This document shows positions 22,423 to 32,437 of a stretch of DNA of 64,000 bases, in pieces. Source of the DNA: Pantoea sp. Eser (GTDB taxonomy: Bacteria > Pseudomonadota > Gammaproteobacteria > Enterobacterales > Enterobacteriaceae). The stretch is from the NCBI GenBank assembly GCA_009830035.1, contig SZZY01000005.1:1-64000 (forward strand), given 5' to 3'. How positions within the stretch are numbered: position 1 is the first letter of the stretch; each line of letters starts with the position of its first letter. Made by a program: the position numbers and the translations under genes. The notes under the pieces are model-generated. The model made no database searches. It worked only from the letters and a program-made list of their open reading frames with translations, and was not told where the DNA came from.

Positions 22423-23307
22423 GTGGCGGTGCGGCATTTTTTTCTGGTTCTGATAGTGGTGTGTATCTGGGCCTTAAACAACGTGGCGGTGAAATGGGGC
22501 TTACTTGAGCTTCCACCGCTGTTTCTGACCTTTATGCGTTTTGTGGTGGTCGCCATCGTGCTGGTGCCGTTCTGCCGCATCACCCGACAGCACCTGCCCT
22601 GGCTGTTGCTGCTGGCCTTTACCTTCGGCTTTATGCACTTCTCGCTGCTGTTCGTCGGGATGCGGTACACCGATGCCGGCACCGGCGCAATCGTGGTTCA
22701 GCTTGGTACGCCGATCGCCATGCTGCTGGCGATGGTTGTGTTAAAAGAGAAGCTGAAGCTGGTTCAGCTGGCGGGCATTATGATCTCGCTGAGCGGCGTG
22801 GTGGTGCTCTCTGGCAGCCCGACCATTCCCACGTGGTGGGTGCTGTGCCTGCTGTTGTGCAGCGCAACCGGCTGGTCGGTCAGCAACCTGATTGTCAAAA
22901 AATCACCGTCAATTAAACCGCTGACCATGACCGGCTGGATCGCCTTTCTCGCCATCCCGATTGTCGGTGCTGCCAGCCTGCTGATGGAATCGCATCAGCT
23001 TTACGCTCTGCAACATGCGGGCTGGCACGGCTGGTTCGCCATCCTCTACAGCGCCATCGCCTCATCAATCGTCGCCTACACGCTGTGGTATATGCTGCTG
23101 AAGAAATACAACGTTAACCTGATCATGCCTTACTCGCTGCTGACGCCGGTGCTGTCGGTTCTGATGGGGATTGTGGTGCTGGGCGACAGCCTTAACAGCT
23201 TCAAAATTATCGGTGCCTCGCTGGTGATCCTCGGCACGGCGATTGCGGTGATCAATCTGCGTAATCTGCGGATGCATGCCCGCATCCCGCGTCTGCGGCG
23301 ACGTTAA
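22423..23307 (+). CDS. EamA/DMT-superfamily permease
   Basis: A 294-residue inner-membrane protein with ten predicted helices in two EamA repeats (VCIWALNNVAVKWGL in the first; LVILGTAIAVINLR ends the second). The family exports amino acids and other metabolites, but the substrate cannot be told from sequence. The KEKLKLVQLAGI motif at the end of the first repeat is conserved. Start GTG 22423 follows AAGGATATT. The tail is Arg-rich (RIPRLRRR). Intact. Confidence 0.88.
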   Translation: MAVRHFFLVLIVVCIWALNNVAVKWGLLELPPLFLTFMRFVVVAIVLVPFCRITRQHLPWLLLLAFTFGFMHFSLLFVGMRYTDAGTGAIVVQLGTPIAMLLAMVVLKEKLKLVQLAGIMISLSGVVVLSGSPTIPTWWVLCLLLCSATGWSVSNLIVKKSPSIKPLTMTGWIAFLAIPIVGAASLLMESHQLYALQHAGWHGWFAILYSAIASSIVAYTLWYMLLKKYNVNLIMPYSLLTPVLSVLMGIVVLGDSLNSFKIIGASLVILGTAIAVINLRNLRMHARIPRLRRR

Positions 23308-23356
23308 TCACGCGTGCTATGCTTGAGATATTGTCACTAGTCAGTGAGCACAGCAG

Positions 23357-24754
23357 ATGTGGCAGGGATTGCGAGGCAACGCCGCAGCGCATCCGTTACC
23401 CACCTTTGTCGATAACGCCAGTTTCCCCGCCGCCTTTGCCGTCAGTGAACTGGCGGCCACCAGCATCGGCCTCGCCACGCAGGCCACCGCCGCCCTGATC
23501 AATACCAGCCGCCCGGTTGAGGTTAACGTCCGGCTGGCGTCGCGCTGGTTCCAGCACAGTTTTATGCCGCTTAATCGCCCTGCTCCCGCGATGTGGGATG
23601 CCTTCGCCGGCGATTACGCCAGCTGCGATGGCTGGATCCGCCTGCATACCAATGCCGCCCATCATCGGCAGACGATGGAACAGGTGCTGGGCCAGCACGC
23701 TGACCGTACTTCACCGGCTCGCGAGGTGCGGCGCTGGGCCGCAGGTGAGCTGGAGCAGGCGATAATTGACGCGGGTGGCTGCGCTGCGGAGATGCGCAGC
23801 ATGGCCGCCTGGCAGCAGCATCCGCAGGGCCAGGCCGTGGCGCAGGAGCCGCTGTTCGCCTGGCAGACCACCGGTCAGGCCGCTGCGCCGGAGTGGCAAC
23901 TGCCCGAGGCGCGTCCGCTGCTCGGCCTTCGGGTGCTCGACCTGACACGAATTATTGCCGGCCCGGTCGCCACCCGCTTTCTGGCCAGCCTCGGTGCCGA
24001 TGTGTTGCGTATCGATCCGCTAGGCTGGCAGGAACCGTCGCTGGATGAGGAGATCACCTGTGGCAAGCGCCGGGCGGTGCTGGATCTGAAACACCCTACC
24101 GATCGCGAGCAGTTTACCCGCCTGCTGCGTGGGGCCGATGTGCTGGTGCACGGTTATCGGGCGGACGCGCTGGAACGGCTCGGCTTTGATGTCGCGACCC
24201 GACAGGCGCTGGCACCCGGGCTGGTTGACGTCAGCCTGAATGCCTGGGGCTGGCAGGGTCCGTGGCGCAACCGGCGCGGCTTTGACAGCCTAGTGCAGAT
24301 GGGCTGTGGTATTGCTGAACAGGGCATGCAGTGGCAGCGGAGTGATAAGCCGACTCCCTTGCCGGTGCAGGCGCTGGATCATTCCACCGGTTATCTGCTG
24401 GCGGCGGTACTGGAGGGATTACGTCAGCGGCTGGCTAACGGACACGGCAGCCAGGTGCGGCTGTCGCTGGCGCGCACCGCCTGGCTGTTGCAGCAGCATC
24501 CTGCGGCACCGGGCAGCGATCAATCAGGTATTCTGGCGAAGACAGAGGATAATCTGCCATTTTTTGAGTTAACGCAGTGGGGGCTGGGCGTGAGGCTGCG
24601 GGCGCCATCCTGGCTGCCCGGCACCGCACAACTCTGTGCGACGCCGGGCTGTCTTGCCGGGTACGCACCCGGCATCATGGTAAATCAGGCATCCTGCTGC
24701 GGCTCGCTGCTGTCGAGCAGTTCGTTTACATCGCCTGAATCGCCTCACGACTGA
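23357..24754 (+). CDS. CaiB/BaiF family CoA-transferase
   Basis: A class III CoA-transferase-like protein. The first 190 residues resemble a partial CaiB-like repeat. The second half starts LLGLRVLDLTRIIAGPVATRFLASLGADVLRID, the characteristic CaiB N-terminus, and contains GKRRAVLDLK and the ADVLVHGYR segment. These enzymes move CoA between acyl acids; the substrate is unknown. The final sixty residues (SWLPGTAQLCATPG ... SSSFTSPESPHD) have odd composition and overlap the 3' end of ycdY by 29 bases, so the original C-terminus may have been altered by a frameshift near 24600. No clear ribosome site. Confidence 0.75.
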   Translation: MWQGLRGNAAAHPLPTFVDNASFPAAFAVSELAATSIGLATQATAALINTSRPVEVNVRLASRWFQHSFMPLNRPAPAMWDAFAGDYASCDGWIRLHTNAAHHRQTMEQVLGQHADRTSPAREVRRWAAGELEQAIIDAGGCAAEMRSMAAWQQHPQGQAVAQEPLFAWQTTGQAAAPEWQLPEARPLLGLRVLDLTRIIAGPVATRFLASLGADVLRIDPLGWQEPSLDEEITCGKRRAVLDLKHPTDREQFTRLLRGADVLVHGYRADALERLGFDVATRQALAPGLVDVSLNAWGWQGPWRNRRGFDSLVQMGCGIAEQGMQWQRSDKPTPLPVQALDHSTGYLLAAVLEGLRQRLANGHGSQVRLSLARTAWLLQQHPAAPGSDQSGILAKTEDNLPFFELTQWGLGVRLRAPSWLPGTAQLCATPGCLAGYAPGIMVNQASCCGSLLSSSSFTSPESPHD

Positions 24755-25250
24755 GCGCGGCCAGCGTGCGGTAAAACGCGGTGGTGGTGTGCGCTTCAAC
24801 CTTGCCGAGGAAAGTGCCGCACCACGGCAGCAGATACTCTTCAAACAGCGACAGCTGGGCGCTGCTTTCATCTTCCTCTGATGACTGATCTTCCAGCCAC
24901 GACGCTGCCAGCAGCACGCCAAAGTGGTCGGCAGGCGCATCGCTCAGCGGCATGCCGCGCGAGGTCAGAAAGGCGCGCACCTCCGGCTCGTTTTTTCCCT
25001 CAGGCCACTGTGACGCATACGGCGACACCTTGCAGTCGCTGCCGACAAACAGCGCATTGTAATCGCCGGCCAGCGCCTGCGGATCGCTGTTCTGTTGCAG
25101 ACGGGTCAGCAGTTCGTCCTGTTCCAGCGGCCACTGAGCCTGCAGTTTTCCCTCACGCAGCAGGGTAAACAGCGGCACCAGCAGCGGGTCCTGCGGCTGA
25201 CAATTGAACAGTGAGCCGATCACGCGGCACAGAATGGAAAACTCATTCAT
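24726..25250 (-). CDS. ycdY: YcdY, TorD-family chaperone
   Basis: A 174-residue all-helical protein of the TorD/DmsD redox-enzyme maturation family. E. coli YcdY (184 residues) activates the neighbouring zinc phosphatase YcdX. Marks are NEFSILCRVIGSLF at the start, the DYNALFVG and KVSPYAS segments, and DHFGVLLAASWLED. The order ycdX-ycdY is the same as in E. coli, with a 28-base gap. An acidic insert (EDQSSEEDESS) lies in the middle. It converges on the CoA-transferase gene. Confidence 0.88.
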   Translation of the reverse strand: MNEFSILCRVIGSLFNCQPQDPLLVPLFTLLREGKLQAQWPLEQDELLTRLQQNSDPQALAGDYNALFVGSDCKVSPYASQWPEGKNEPEVRAFLTSRGMPLSDAPADHFGVLLAASWLEDQSSEEDESSAQLSLFEEYLLPWCGTFLGKVEAHTTTAFYRTLAALSREAIQAM

Positions 25251-25278
25251 GAGTCAGATTTCCTTGAGGCAAAGTAAA

Positions 25279-26019
25279 TTAAAAGTCAGCCAGTTCAGCA
25301 ATATGTTTGCCAGTACGCTGTTCGAGAAAGTCGAGCAGACGCCGCGGCGTGACATTTAACACCCGATCCTGCGGAAAATCCACTTCGCGAGTGATGCGCA
25401 GGCAGTGCTCAAAATGGCCGAGCGTAAAGGCAGTGTGAGAATCGGAGCCAAACGCCAGCCGTCCCCCGGCATCACGCACCGCTTCAGCGATCGCCCGGCA
25501 GTTAGGTTCACTGCCCGGACGGGAGTGGGTAAAGGAGGAGTTATTGATCTCCAGCGCCACATCGTAGTGCGCCGCAGCCTCGGCAATCGCCGGGATATCC
25601 ACCGGGAATTTTGGGTTGCCCGGATGGCTGATGATATGCACCAGTCCCCCCGACATCGCCGCGATCATCGCGTCGGTGTGGTGTTTTCGGTCACACGGCG
25701 CGTAGACCGGCTCATGAAAGCCCGCCACGATCAGGTCCAGCGCATCCAGCATCGGACCGGAGCAGTCAATTTCGCCCTGCTGGTTTTTAATATTGGCTTC
25801 AATACCGCGCAGAATCCCGACGCCATCAATCACCCGCGGCCAGATGCGCATATTGATAAAGTGCCAGTAATGCGGTGCATCGGCCATATCAGGCCCGTGA
25901 TCGGTAATGGCAAACAGTTTCAGTCCCGTTTGCTTCGCCTGAGTGACGTAATCGTGCAGCGTACTGTAGGCGTGAGTACTAGCGATGGTGTGCATATGCA
26001 GATCTACCGGATACATCAT
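25279..26019 (-). CDS. ycdX: YcdX PHP-domain zinc phosphatase
   Basis: PHP-superfamily phosphatase with a trinuclear zinc site. Metal ligands can be seen: DLHMHT near the N-terminus, ITDHGPDM, the [10 protein letters not shown] region, ISHPGNP, and FGSDSHTAF near the end. The length of 246 residues matches E. coli YcdX (245), which is linked to swarming motility. ATG 26019 is followed by a second ATG, with AGGAGAAG ahead of them. Intact and with its YcdY partner present. Confidence 0.94.
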   Translation of the reverse strand: MMYPVDLHMHTIASTHAYSTLHDYVTQAKQTGLKLFAITDHGPDMADAPHYWHFINMRIWPRVIDGVGILRGIEANIKNQQGEIDCSGPMLDALDLIVAGFHEPVYAPCDRKHHTDAMIAAMSGGLVHIISHPGNPKFPVDIPAIAEAAAHYDVALEINNSSFTHSRPGSEPNCRAIAEAVRDAGGRLAFGSDSHTAFTLGHFEHCLRITREVDFPQDRVLNVTPRRLLDFLEQRTGKHIAELADF

Positions 26020-26055
26020 CTTCTCCTGCTGATAACCCCTGATTGGGCAGGGTAA

Positions 26056-26997
26056 TTAGTAGCCACGCTGATGATCGACCCGCCCCTGCGGTATTTCTCC
26101 CGCCTGATGCTGGTGAATCGCCCGGGCAATATAGTCAATAGCTTCGTCGATTAAGGTTACCGCCGCATTATGCGGTGTAAGCGTGACGCGCGGATGAGAC
26201 CAGAGCGGATGCGATTCCGGCAACGGCTCGACCTGGAACACATCCAGCGCGGCGGCTTTCAGCTGACCGCTGTTGAGCACCGCCAGTAAGTCCGCTTCCA
26301 CCACCTGCGCGCCGCGCGCGATGTTGAGGAAGAAAGCGCCGTGCGGCAGTTGCTGGAAAAAGTCGTGATTGATTAAGTTGATGGTTTCTGCAGTGCTGGG
26401 CAGCAGGTTGATTAATACCCGGGTCTCCTGCAGAAATTCGTGCAGCGCCTCACGGCCGGCAAAGCTGGTTACACCCGCGATCTGCTTCGGCGAACGGCTC
26501 CAGACACGGACCGGGAATCCCCAGGGGGTAAGCGCTTCCGCCACGCTCTGCCCTAACACGCCGGCACCGAGAATACTGATGGTGAAGCTGTCGCGCGGAT
26601 AAGCGGGCAGCGGCTGCCAGCAGCGCTGCTGTTGCTGTAACCGGTAGTCGTCAAAGCGACGGAACCAGCTCAGCACGCTGTGGACCGCATACTCCTGCAT
26701 CTGCCGCGCCATGCCGGTATCTTCCAGCCGGAACAGCGGCACCGTCTCCGGCAACATATCCGGGTACTGCTGCAGCTGGCGGAGAATTTCATCCACCCCG
26801 GCACCCAGCGCAAACACCCCGCGCAGCCCGGCGCGCCCTTGCAACATCTCTGCTGGCGGAGAACGCACCAGCGCGTAATCGGCCGGACCCTCATCGCCTG
26901 GTTGCCAGGCACGTACCCGCACCTGCGGCAGACGCTGTTGTAAACCATTAATCCATGTCGCGGCGGGTTGCGACGGGTGATACCAGATGATCTCCAT
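26056..26997 (-). CDS. ghrA: Glyoxylate/hydroxypyruvate reductase A
   Basis: GhrA reduces glyoxylate to glycolate and hydroxypyruvate to glycerate with NADPH. The start [12 protein letters not shown] at 26997 follows AAGGAGAGCAGG; the longer frame to 27051 is not supported. The length is 313 residues (312 in E. coli). Visible features are the nucleotide-binding [43 protein letters not shown] and the catalytic His region [10 protein letters not shown]. Gene order ghrA-ycdX-ycdY matches E. coli. Confidence 0.95.
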   Translation of the reverse strand: MEIIWYHPSQPAATWINGLQQRLPQVRVRAWQPGDEGPADYALVRSPPAEMLQGRAGLRGVFALGAGVDEILRQLQQYPDMLPETVPLFRLEDTGMARQMQEYAVHSVLSWFRRFDDYRLQQQQRCWQPLPAYPRDSFTISILGAGVLGQSVAEALTPWGFPVRVWSRSPKQIAGVTSFAGREALHEFLQETRVLINLLPSTAETINLINHDFFQQLPHGAFFLNIARGAQVVEADLLAVLNSGQLKAAALDVFQVEPLPESHPLWSHPRVTLTPHNAAVTLIDEAIDYIARAIHQHQAGEIPQGRVDHQRGY

Positions 26998-27206
26998 CCT
27001 GCTCTCCTTTTTTCTTTCAGCGTCAGGGAAAACCGGCATCAGGGCAAGCAAAAAACAGCTGGAAAAAACGCTTTTTTCAGTAAAAATTATTCACGTGGCT
27101 TCACATTTCCGGCTGGCTTCAGGGTGAAGCATGCAGATAAGGTCTAAAGTTGGTCGTGTGGTCAATGCGTTACACGCGGCCGCGTTTCGGACAAGGAGAA
27201 AAACCG

Positions 27207-28892
27207 ATGACAAAAATTGAGGTAAACGCCACTGAACGGCGTCAGCGTTATGCACCCCTTCTGCTCACGCTGCTACTGAGCGTACCTGCCTTCACTGTTC
27301 ATGCCGACGACACGTCGCGTATGCTGAATAATCAGCCGCAGCCGCCGGATGTCCGTTTAGGGCCACTGTTTAATGCCGTCCAGCAAGCAAAGTTCTATCC
27401 CGACCAAAAAACCTTTGCTGATGCACTGCCTAAATACGATCCGGCATCGATCCTGGCCGACTGGCAGATGCAGAAGAAACAGCGCAACTTTGATCTTAAA
27501 CGCTTTGTTGCCGCCAACTTCACGCTGCCCACTCAGGGCGATAAATATGTGCCGCCTGCCGGACAAAATCTGCGTGACCACATCGACGGCTTATGGCCGG
27601 TACTGACCCGCACCGCCAACAGTGCCGGTCAGTATGACTCACTGCTGCCGTTACCGAAGCCGTATGTGGTGCCGGGTGGCCGTTTCCGCGAAGTCTATTA
27701 CTGGGACAGCTACTTCACGATGCTCGGCCTAGCGGAAAGTGGCCACTGGGATCGGGTGCAGGATATGGTGGATAACTTCGCCTCGCTGCTGGACCGTTAC
27801 GGCCACATTCCAAACGGCAACCGCAGCTACTATCTGAGCCGTTCGCAGCCGCCCTTCTTTAGCCTGATGGTGGATCTGCTGGCGAGCCACGATGACGGCA
27901 AAGCCTATACCCGCTATCTGCCACAGCTACAGAAAGAGTATGACTACTGGATGGCCGACAGTGACAAACTGGCCGCCGGCTCAGCCAGTAAACGCGCGAT
28001 CAAACTCAGCGATGGCAGCGTGCTGAACCGCTACTGGGACGCACGCGATGTGCCGCGTACCGAATCCTGGATGGATGATGTGACCACCGCGAAGAAAGCG
28101 CCACAGCGCGACAAGGCTGAGCTTTATCGCGAGCTGCGCTCTGGCGCGGCGTCCGGCTGGGACTTCAGCTCCCGCTGGTTCACCGATGCCCATAATCTGG
28201 CGACCATCCGTACCACCCAGCTGGCACCGGTCGATCTTAACAGCCTGATGTTCCATCTGGAGCAGACGCTGTCGAAAGGTTACCAGATGAACAAGCAGGA
28301 CGATCTGGCGAAGCAGTTTGCCGACCGTGCGGAGAAGCGCCAGGGCGCGATTAACCGCTACCTGTGGGACAGCAAACAGGGCTGGTATGCTGATTACGAC
28401 TGGCAGAAAAAACAGGTGCATCCGCAGCTGACCGCCGCCACGCTGTTCCCGCTTTATCTGCGGGTTGCCAGCGATAAGCAGGCTGAAAGCACCGCCAGCG
28501 CGGTGGAAAAACAGCTGCTGAAACCGGGCGGGCTGGTGACCACCACCGTCAACAACGGCCAGCAATGGGATGCCCCGAACGGCTGGGCACCGCTGCAATG
28601 GGTGGCAGTAGAAGGTCTGGAACATTACAACCAGCCTGAACTGGCGAAAGAGGTCGGGCTGCGCTTCCTGCAGAACGTTCAGAACACCTATGACCGCGAA
28701 CATAAGCTGGTCGAAAAATATGTGGTCGAAGGCAAAAACCTCGGCGGCGGCGGTGGCGGTGAATATCCGCTGCAGGACGGCTTCGGCTGGACCAACGGCG
28801 TCATGCTGAAACTGCTGGATAAATACTGCCCGAAAGATAAAACCTGTAACAGCGCCCACGATATTCCTCAGGCGTCTGCCGCTCAACCCTGA
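27207..28892 (+). CDS. treA: Periplasmic alpha,alpha-trehalase
   Basis: TreA (GH37, EC 3.2.1.28) splits trehalose to two glucose units in the periplasm at high osmolarity. The start is ATG 27207 with AAGGAGAAAA before it. A Sec signal peptide ([23 protein letters not shown]) is followed by the mature protein. Both GH37 signatures are present: [15 protein letters not shown] and [13 protein letters not shown]. The [15 protein letters not shown] block near the C-terminus is intact. The length of 561 residues matches E. coli (565). The treA-ymgE-ycgR order is conserved. Confidence 0.96.
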   Translation: MTKIEVNATERRQRYAPLLLTLLLSVPAFTVHADDTSRMLNNQPQPPDVRLGPLFNAVQQAKFYPDQKTFADALPKYDPASILADWQMQKKQRNFDLKRFVAANFTLPTQGDKYVPPAGQNLRDHIDGLWPVLTRTANSAGQYDSLLPLPKPYVVPGGRFREVYYWDSYFTMLGLAESGHWDRVQDMVDNFASLLDRYGHIPNGNRSYYLSRSQPPFFSLMVDLLASHDDGKAYTRYLPQLQKEYDYWMADSDKLAAGSASKRAIKLSDGSVLNRYWDARDVPRTESWMDDVTTAKKAPQRDKAELYRELRSGAASGWDFSSRWFTDAHNLATIRTTQLAPVDLNSLMFHLEQTLSKGYQMNKQDDLAKQFADRAEKRQGAINRYLWDSKQGWYADYDWQKKQVHPQLTAATLFPLYLRVASDKQAESTASAVEKQLLKPGGLVTTTVNNGQQWDAPNGWAPLQWVAVEGLEHYNQPELAKEVGLRFLQNVQNTYDREHKLVEKYVVEGKNLGGGGGGEYPLQDGFGWTNGVMLKLLDKYCPKDKTCNSAHDIPQASAAQP

Positions 28893-28902
28893 TGTTCTCT
28901 GG

Positions 28903-28928
28903 AGACCGTCGGCCTTGCTGGCGGTCTC
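28903..28928 (+). terminator. Possible terminator after treA
   Basis: GAGACCG and CGGTCTC pair around a twelve-base loop a few bases past the treA stop. The following run is short (GCCTTTTAG), so termination may be partial. Confidence 0.5.
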
Positions 28929-29007
28929 TGCCCTCGCCTTTTAGCGAAATTTACTTGACCTTCTTCGATTGCCAGGCAAAATCGCAGCGAACTTACAAAC
29001 AGTAATA

Positions 29008-29030
29008 ATTCTCATTCTGATAATGAGAAT
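29008..29030 (+). promoter_or_regulatory. Fur box upstream of TonB receptor gene
   Basis: A perfect palindrome, ATTCTCATT-ctgat-AATGAGAAT, lies about 40 bases before the receptor ATG. It matches the Fur repressor site type (alternating AATGAGAAT / GATAATNATTATC). The receptor would have been iron-repressed. The site outlived the gene it controls. Confidence 0.8.
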
Positions 29031-29068
29031 GCTTATCGCGGATTTTATTCACCTGCTGAACCTCTGCC

Positions 29069-31185
29069 ATGAAAGAAATTTCAATGAGATTGCCATCGCC
29101 GCTGAAAGGTTATGTCCCGTTCTGCAACCTGGCGCTGACCGCGCCGGCCCTGAGTTTTGCTGCCGATATGGTGGTCACAGCCCAACCGCAGGAGCAAGCT
29201 GACTCCCCGACCCAGGGATATCTTGCCACGACCAGCTAGGGCGCGATGAAAAACGATCGTCCGCTGATCACCACGCCGCAGTCGGTGTCGGTGGTGACGC
29301 GCCAGCAGATGCAGGATCAGGGCGCGCTGACCCTGAATCAGGCGCTCGGCTACACCTCCGGTGTCTTTACCAACTTCGGCGGTGTCGCGACCCGTTATGA
29401 CACCATTGCCCTGCGCGGCTTCCACGGCGGCGATGTTGATAACACCTTCCTCGACGGCTTACGGGTGATGGGCGACGGCGGCAGCTTCAATATACTGCAG
29501 GTCGACAACGCCTTCCTGGAACGGATCGATGTGATTAAAGGCCCCTCTTCCGCGCTGTATGGTCAGACGGTGCCGGGCGGGCTGGTCAACATGGTGACGA
29601 AACGTCCACAGTTCAGTGAAGAAGGCCATATCCAGTTACAGGCGGGCAGTAACGCCACAACCGGGGCGATGTTTGATTACACCAACGCGATTAACGATTC
29701 AGTGGGCGTTTCGCCTGACCGGTGTGACCCGCAACAGCGATACGCAGTACGACCATACCCGTGAAGAGAAGTATGCGCTGATGCCACAGCTGATGTGGCA
29801 ACCGGATGAGGATACCCATTTAATCCTTAAAGCCTATCTGCAGAAAGATCCATCCGGCGGCTATCACGGCTCGGTGCTAGGCGACGGCAGCCTGAGTGAG
29901 CATAATGGTTATAAGCTGAGTAACGGTTTCTATGAAGGCAACAGCAGTCTGGATCAGTTCAAGCGCCGTGAACATATCTACAGCTACGATTTCGCCCATC
30001 GCTTTAACGACGTCTGGTCGTTCTCCTCCACCGGCAGCTACAGCCATTCCAATGTCGATCTCGATCAGGTTTATCAGATTGGCTGGGATGCGGTAAATCC
30101 TGACCTGCTGAATCGCTACTATTCTGATGAGCGCTCCTCTCTGGCCGGTTGGGCCACCGATAACCGGTTACAGGCGGAGTTCGCTACTGGGAAAGTGGAG
30201 CACCGCGTGACGATCGGTGCGGAGTATCATCGCTATAAAAGTGAGATCAGCAGCGCCGCCGACAGTGCATCACAGCTCAATGCCGTGACCGGCGAACAGG
30301 TTGGCGCAATTCCGGCCTACAGCTGGAGCGATGAAACCCGCCGCTACTATCAGACCGGCCTCTACCTGCAGGATGAGATGAAGCTGGATCGCTGGCATCT
30401 TGATCTCTCTGGCCGCTATGACCGGATCGTCGCCAACAACAGCGGCAACGATCGGCGGCAGGATGACCACATCAGCGGACGCGCGGCGCTGCTTTACGCG
30501 TTTGACAACGGTATCTCGCCTTATGTCAGCTGGGCTAGGCGATCACCCCAACGGCACTGACCGATCCCAATAACAACCTGCTGAAACCGACCACGGCAGA
30601 GCAGTATGAAACCGGGGTGAAATATCAGCCGAACGGCACCCGCGATCTCTATACGCTGGCAGTCTATGACCTGACGCAGAAGGATGTGGCTAACCGTAAT
30701 GTAAAAGACGGCACCTACACTACATCCGGTAAATTGCATTCGCAGGGAATTGAGCTGGAAGCGCGCGTAATCAGTTAACCCCACGCCTGAGCACCGTCGC
30801 CAGTTACACCCTCAATCACCTGCGCTTTAAAGATTCAGTTGATGGCAACGAGGGTCACACCCCTTACGTGACGCCGAACAGCATGGCGGCCCTGTGGGGT
30901 CACTATCAGTTCGATTAAGGCTTAAGCGCGGGCGCAGGCGTGCGTTATATCGGCAAACAGTGGGCTGACAACGAAAACACCACCCGTGTGCCGTCGGTTA
31001 CCCTGTTTGATGCTTCGGTGCGGGCCGACCTCGGCGTCTGGAACAGCAGCCTGAAAGGTGCCTGGCTGCAGGTGAACGCCAACAACCTGACTGACCGTAA
31101 ATATGTGGCGGGCTGCTATGGCACCGGCTATTGCTACTGGGGCGCGGAACGCAGCGTGATGACGACGGTAGGTTACGATTTCTAA
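29069..31185 (+). pseudogene. TonB-dependent siderophore receptor, broken
   Basis: The coding remains span a full receptor of about 700 residues. They comprise a signal peptide, plug domain (ITTPQSVSVVTRQQMQDQGA, IKGPSSALYGQTVPGGLVNMV) and barrel, ending YCYWGAERSVMTTVGYDF, a hydroxamate-siderophore-type (FhuA/FoxA-like) C-terminus with terminal Phe. Lesions are a TAG at 29237, a frameshift near 29700, another near 30535 (WARRSPQRH then TGA), another near 30770, and a TAA near 30916. An unusual CYGTGYCYW pair of cysteines is retained, as in FhuA-type receptors. The ligand cannot be specified. Non-functional. Confidence 0.88.
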
Positions 31186-31195
31186 TCGCTAGATG

Positions 31196-31230
31196 TGAAA
31201 AAGGGGACGAATCGCTTCGTCCCCTTTTTT
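31196..31230. terminator. Terminator between TonB receptor and ymgE
   Basis: AAAAAGGGGACGAA and TTCGTCCCCTTTTT pair around TCGC, with A/T tracts on both sides. It can act for both convergent genes. Confidence 0.85.
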
Positions 31231-31246
31231 GATTAAACCGTTACGA

Positions 31247-31405
31247 TCAACTGCGTACTTTGCGGTAGATAAACAGCACCACGATGGCACCGATAATACC
31301 CAGCACGATAGTCAGAATGAAACCGCCACCGTCTTTACCCGGCATGATCCACTTCGCCAGAATACCTGCAATTAAGCCAAAGACGATCCAAGAAATAAGA
31401 CCCAT
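31247..31405 (-). CDS. ymgE: YmgE/GlsB-type membrane protein with internal deletion
   Basis: A 52-residue frame too short for usual ORF calls. It starts MGLISWIVFGLIAGILAKWIMPGKDGGG, the exact start of the GlsB/YeaQ/YmgE (transglycosylase-associated) family, and ends VVLFIYRKVRS, its exact end. The family is normally 80-84 residues with three helices. Here about thirty residues between the second and third helices are missing in frame after LTIVLGIIGA. GGAGCAACAG precedes the ATG. The product would have two helices and is probably non-functional. Its position after treA is as in E. coli. Confidence 0.8.
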   Translation of the reverse strand: MGLISWIVFGLIAGILAKWIMPGKDGGGFILTIVLGIIGAIVVLFIYRKVRS

Positions 31406-31618
31406 CTGTTGCTCCTTCCTTTTTTTTGATTAAATCGTGAACGCTTGATTTATCAAGGCGGTTTACCGCGATAAGCATAGACAGGTTTTCAAAAAATGTT
31501 TACTTGCTCACAGTTATTATTGACCGTTCAGAGACTAAAGCTTTTTTTTTGCCACGCCGATAACGGACATGATGCAAAAAACAGAACAAATAAAGCACCA
31601 ACCTTTTGGAGCCAAGAA

Positions 31619-32337
31619 GTGAAAGAAGCCGATCAGGAACAATATTTAAAACGTGGCACGCTGGCCGTCCTGGGCGTTATGAAGGACCTGCAGCGTTTAC
31701 AGACCCCGCGTGAGTTTTTCCCGTGGACAGTTTATCAGCCGCATGCTGGCTGCCGATGAAGACCAGCTGCTGTTTGATCTCGGCAGTAACAATCTGGATA
31801 ACGACTACGCCCTGAGCTGCAATGACCTGAGCATTGCGGCGGAAACCTATGGCGCTAAAGTTGAGTTCAGTCTCGCTTCGCTGACGCGGGTTGAGTTCGA
31901 GGGGCTGCCTGCGTTCAGCGCGCCGTTGCCTGAACTGGTGTGGCAGATCCAGCGTCGCGAATTTTTCCGCGTCAATGCGCCGCTGGAACCGCAGTTCTGG
32001 TGCCACACCGGGCAGTAAAGCGCGCCTGCGGCTACAGGATTTATCGCTGGGCGGTATCGGTGTACTGATCGATGAAGCCCTGCCGGAAGGGTTACAAACC
32101 GGCGACAGCTTCAAAAAATTTCGCGTCGAGCTGGGCGAGTATGGTCATTTTGAAGTGCCGGTAAAGCTGTTGCACATTGGCGAACGCAGCGTGGTTACGC
32201 GTAAAAATGAAACCCGCATTACGCCGCGACTGAGCTTTCGCTTTGCGGCCCTCGACCCGGTGCAGGAGCGACAGCTGCAGCAGGTCATTTTTGCCCTTGA
32301 GCGCCTGGCGCACGATAAATCGACCCGTTTTCAATAA
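31619..32337 (+). pseudogene. ycgR: YcgR flagellar brake protein, frameshifted
   Basis: YcgR binds c-di-GMP and slows the flagellar motor. The start (GTG 31619, EADQEQYLKRGTLAVLGVMKDL) is followed by a frameshift near 31710. The YcgR N-domain then continues as GQFISRMLAADEDQLLFDLG, and the PilZ start is IQRREFFRVNAPLEP with its RxxxR motif. A second frameshift near 32005 is needed before DLSLGGIGVLID, the rest of the PilZ motif, ending DKSTRFQ. Both c-di-GMP binding motifs survive but in different frames. Together with the dead GGDEF gene this suggests c-di-GMP control is being lost. Confidence 0.88.
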
Positions 32338-32437
32338 GTTCTTTTGCCGGATGCGCGCCGCACAGTTGCGCCGCATCCAGGCTATGCTTCTTGCTTGTTT
32401 TCTTTTAAACCGGAACCCAGCAAGGAGAATCTCCCCA

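Noticed and set aside
32243..32437. Longer MscS-like start at 32243
   Set aside because: Upstream residues are the out-of-frame ycgR end; ATG 32438 has a good ribosome site.
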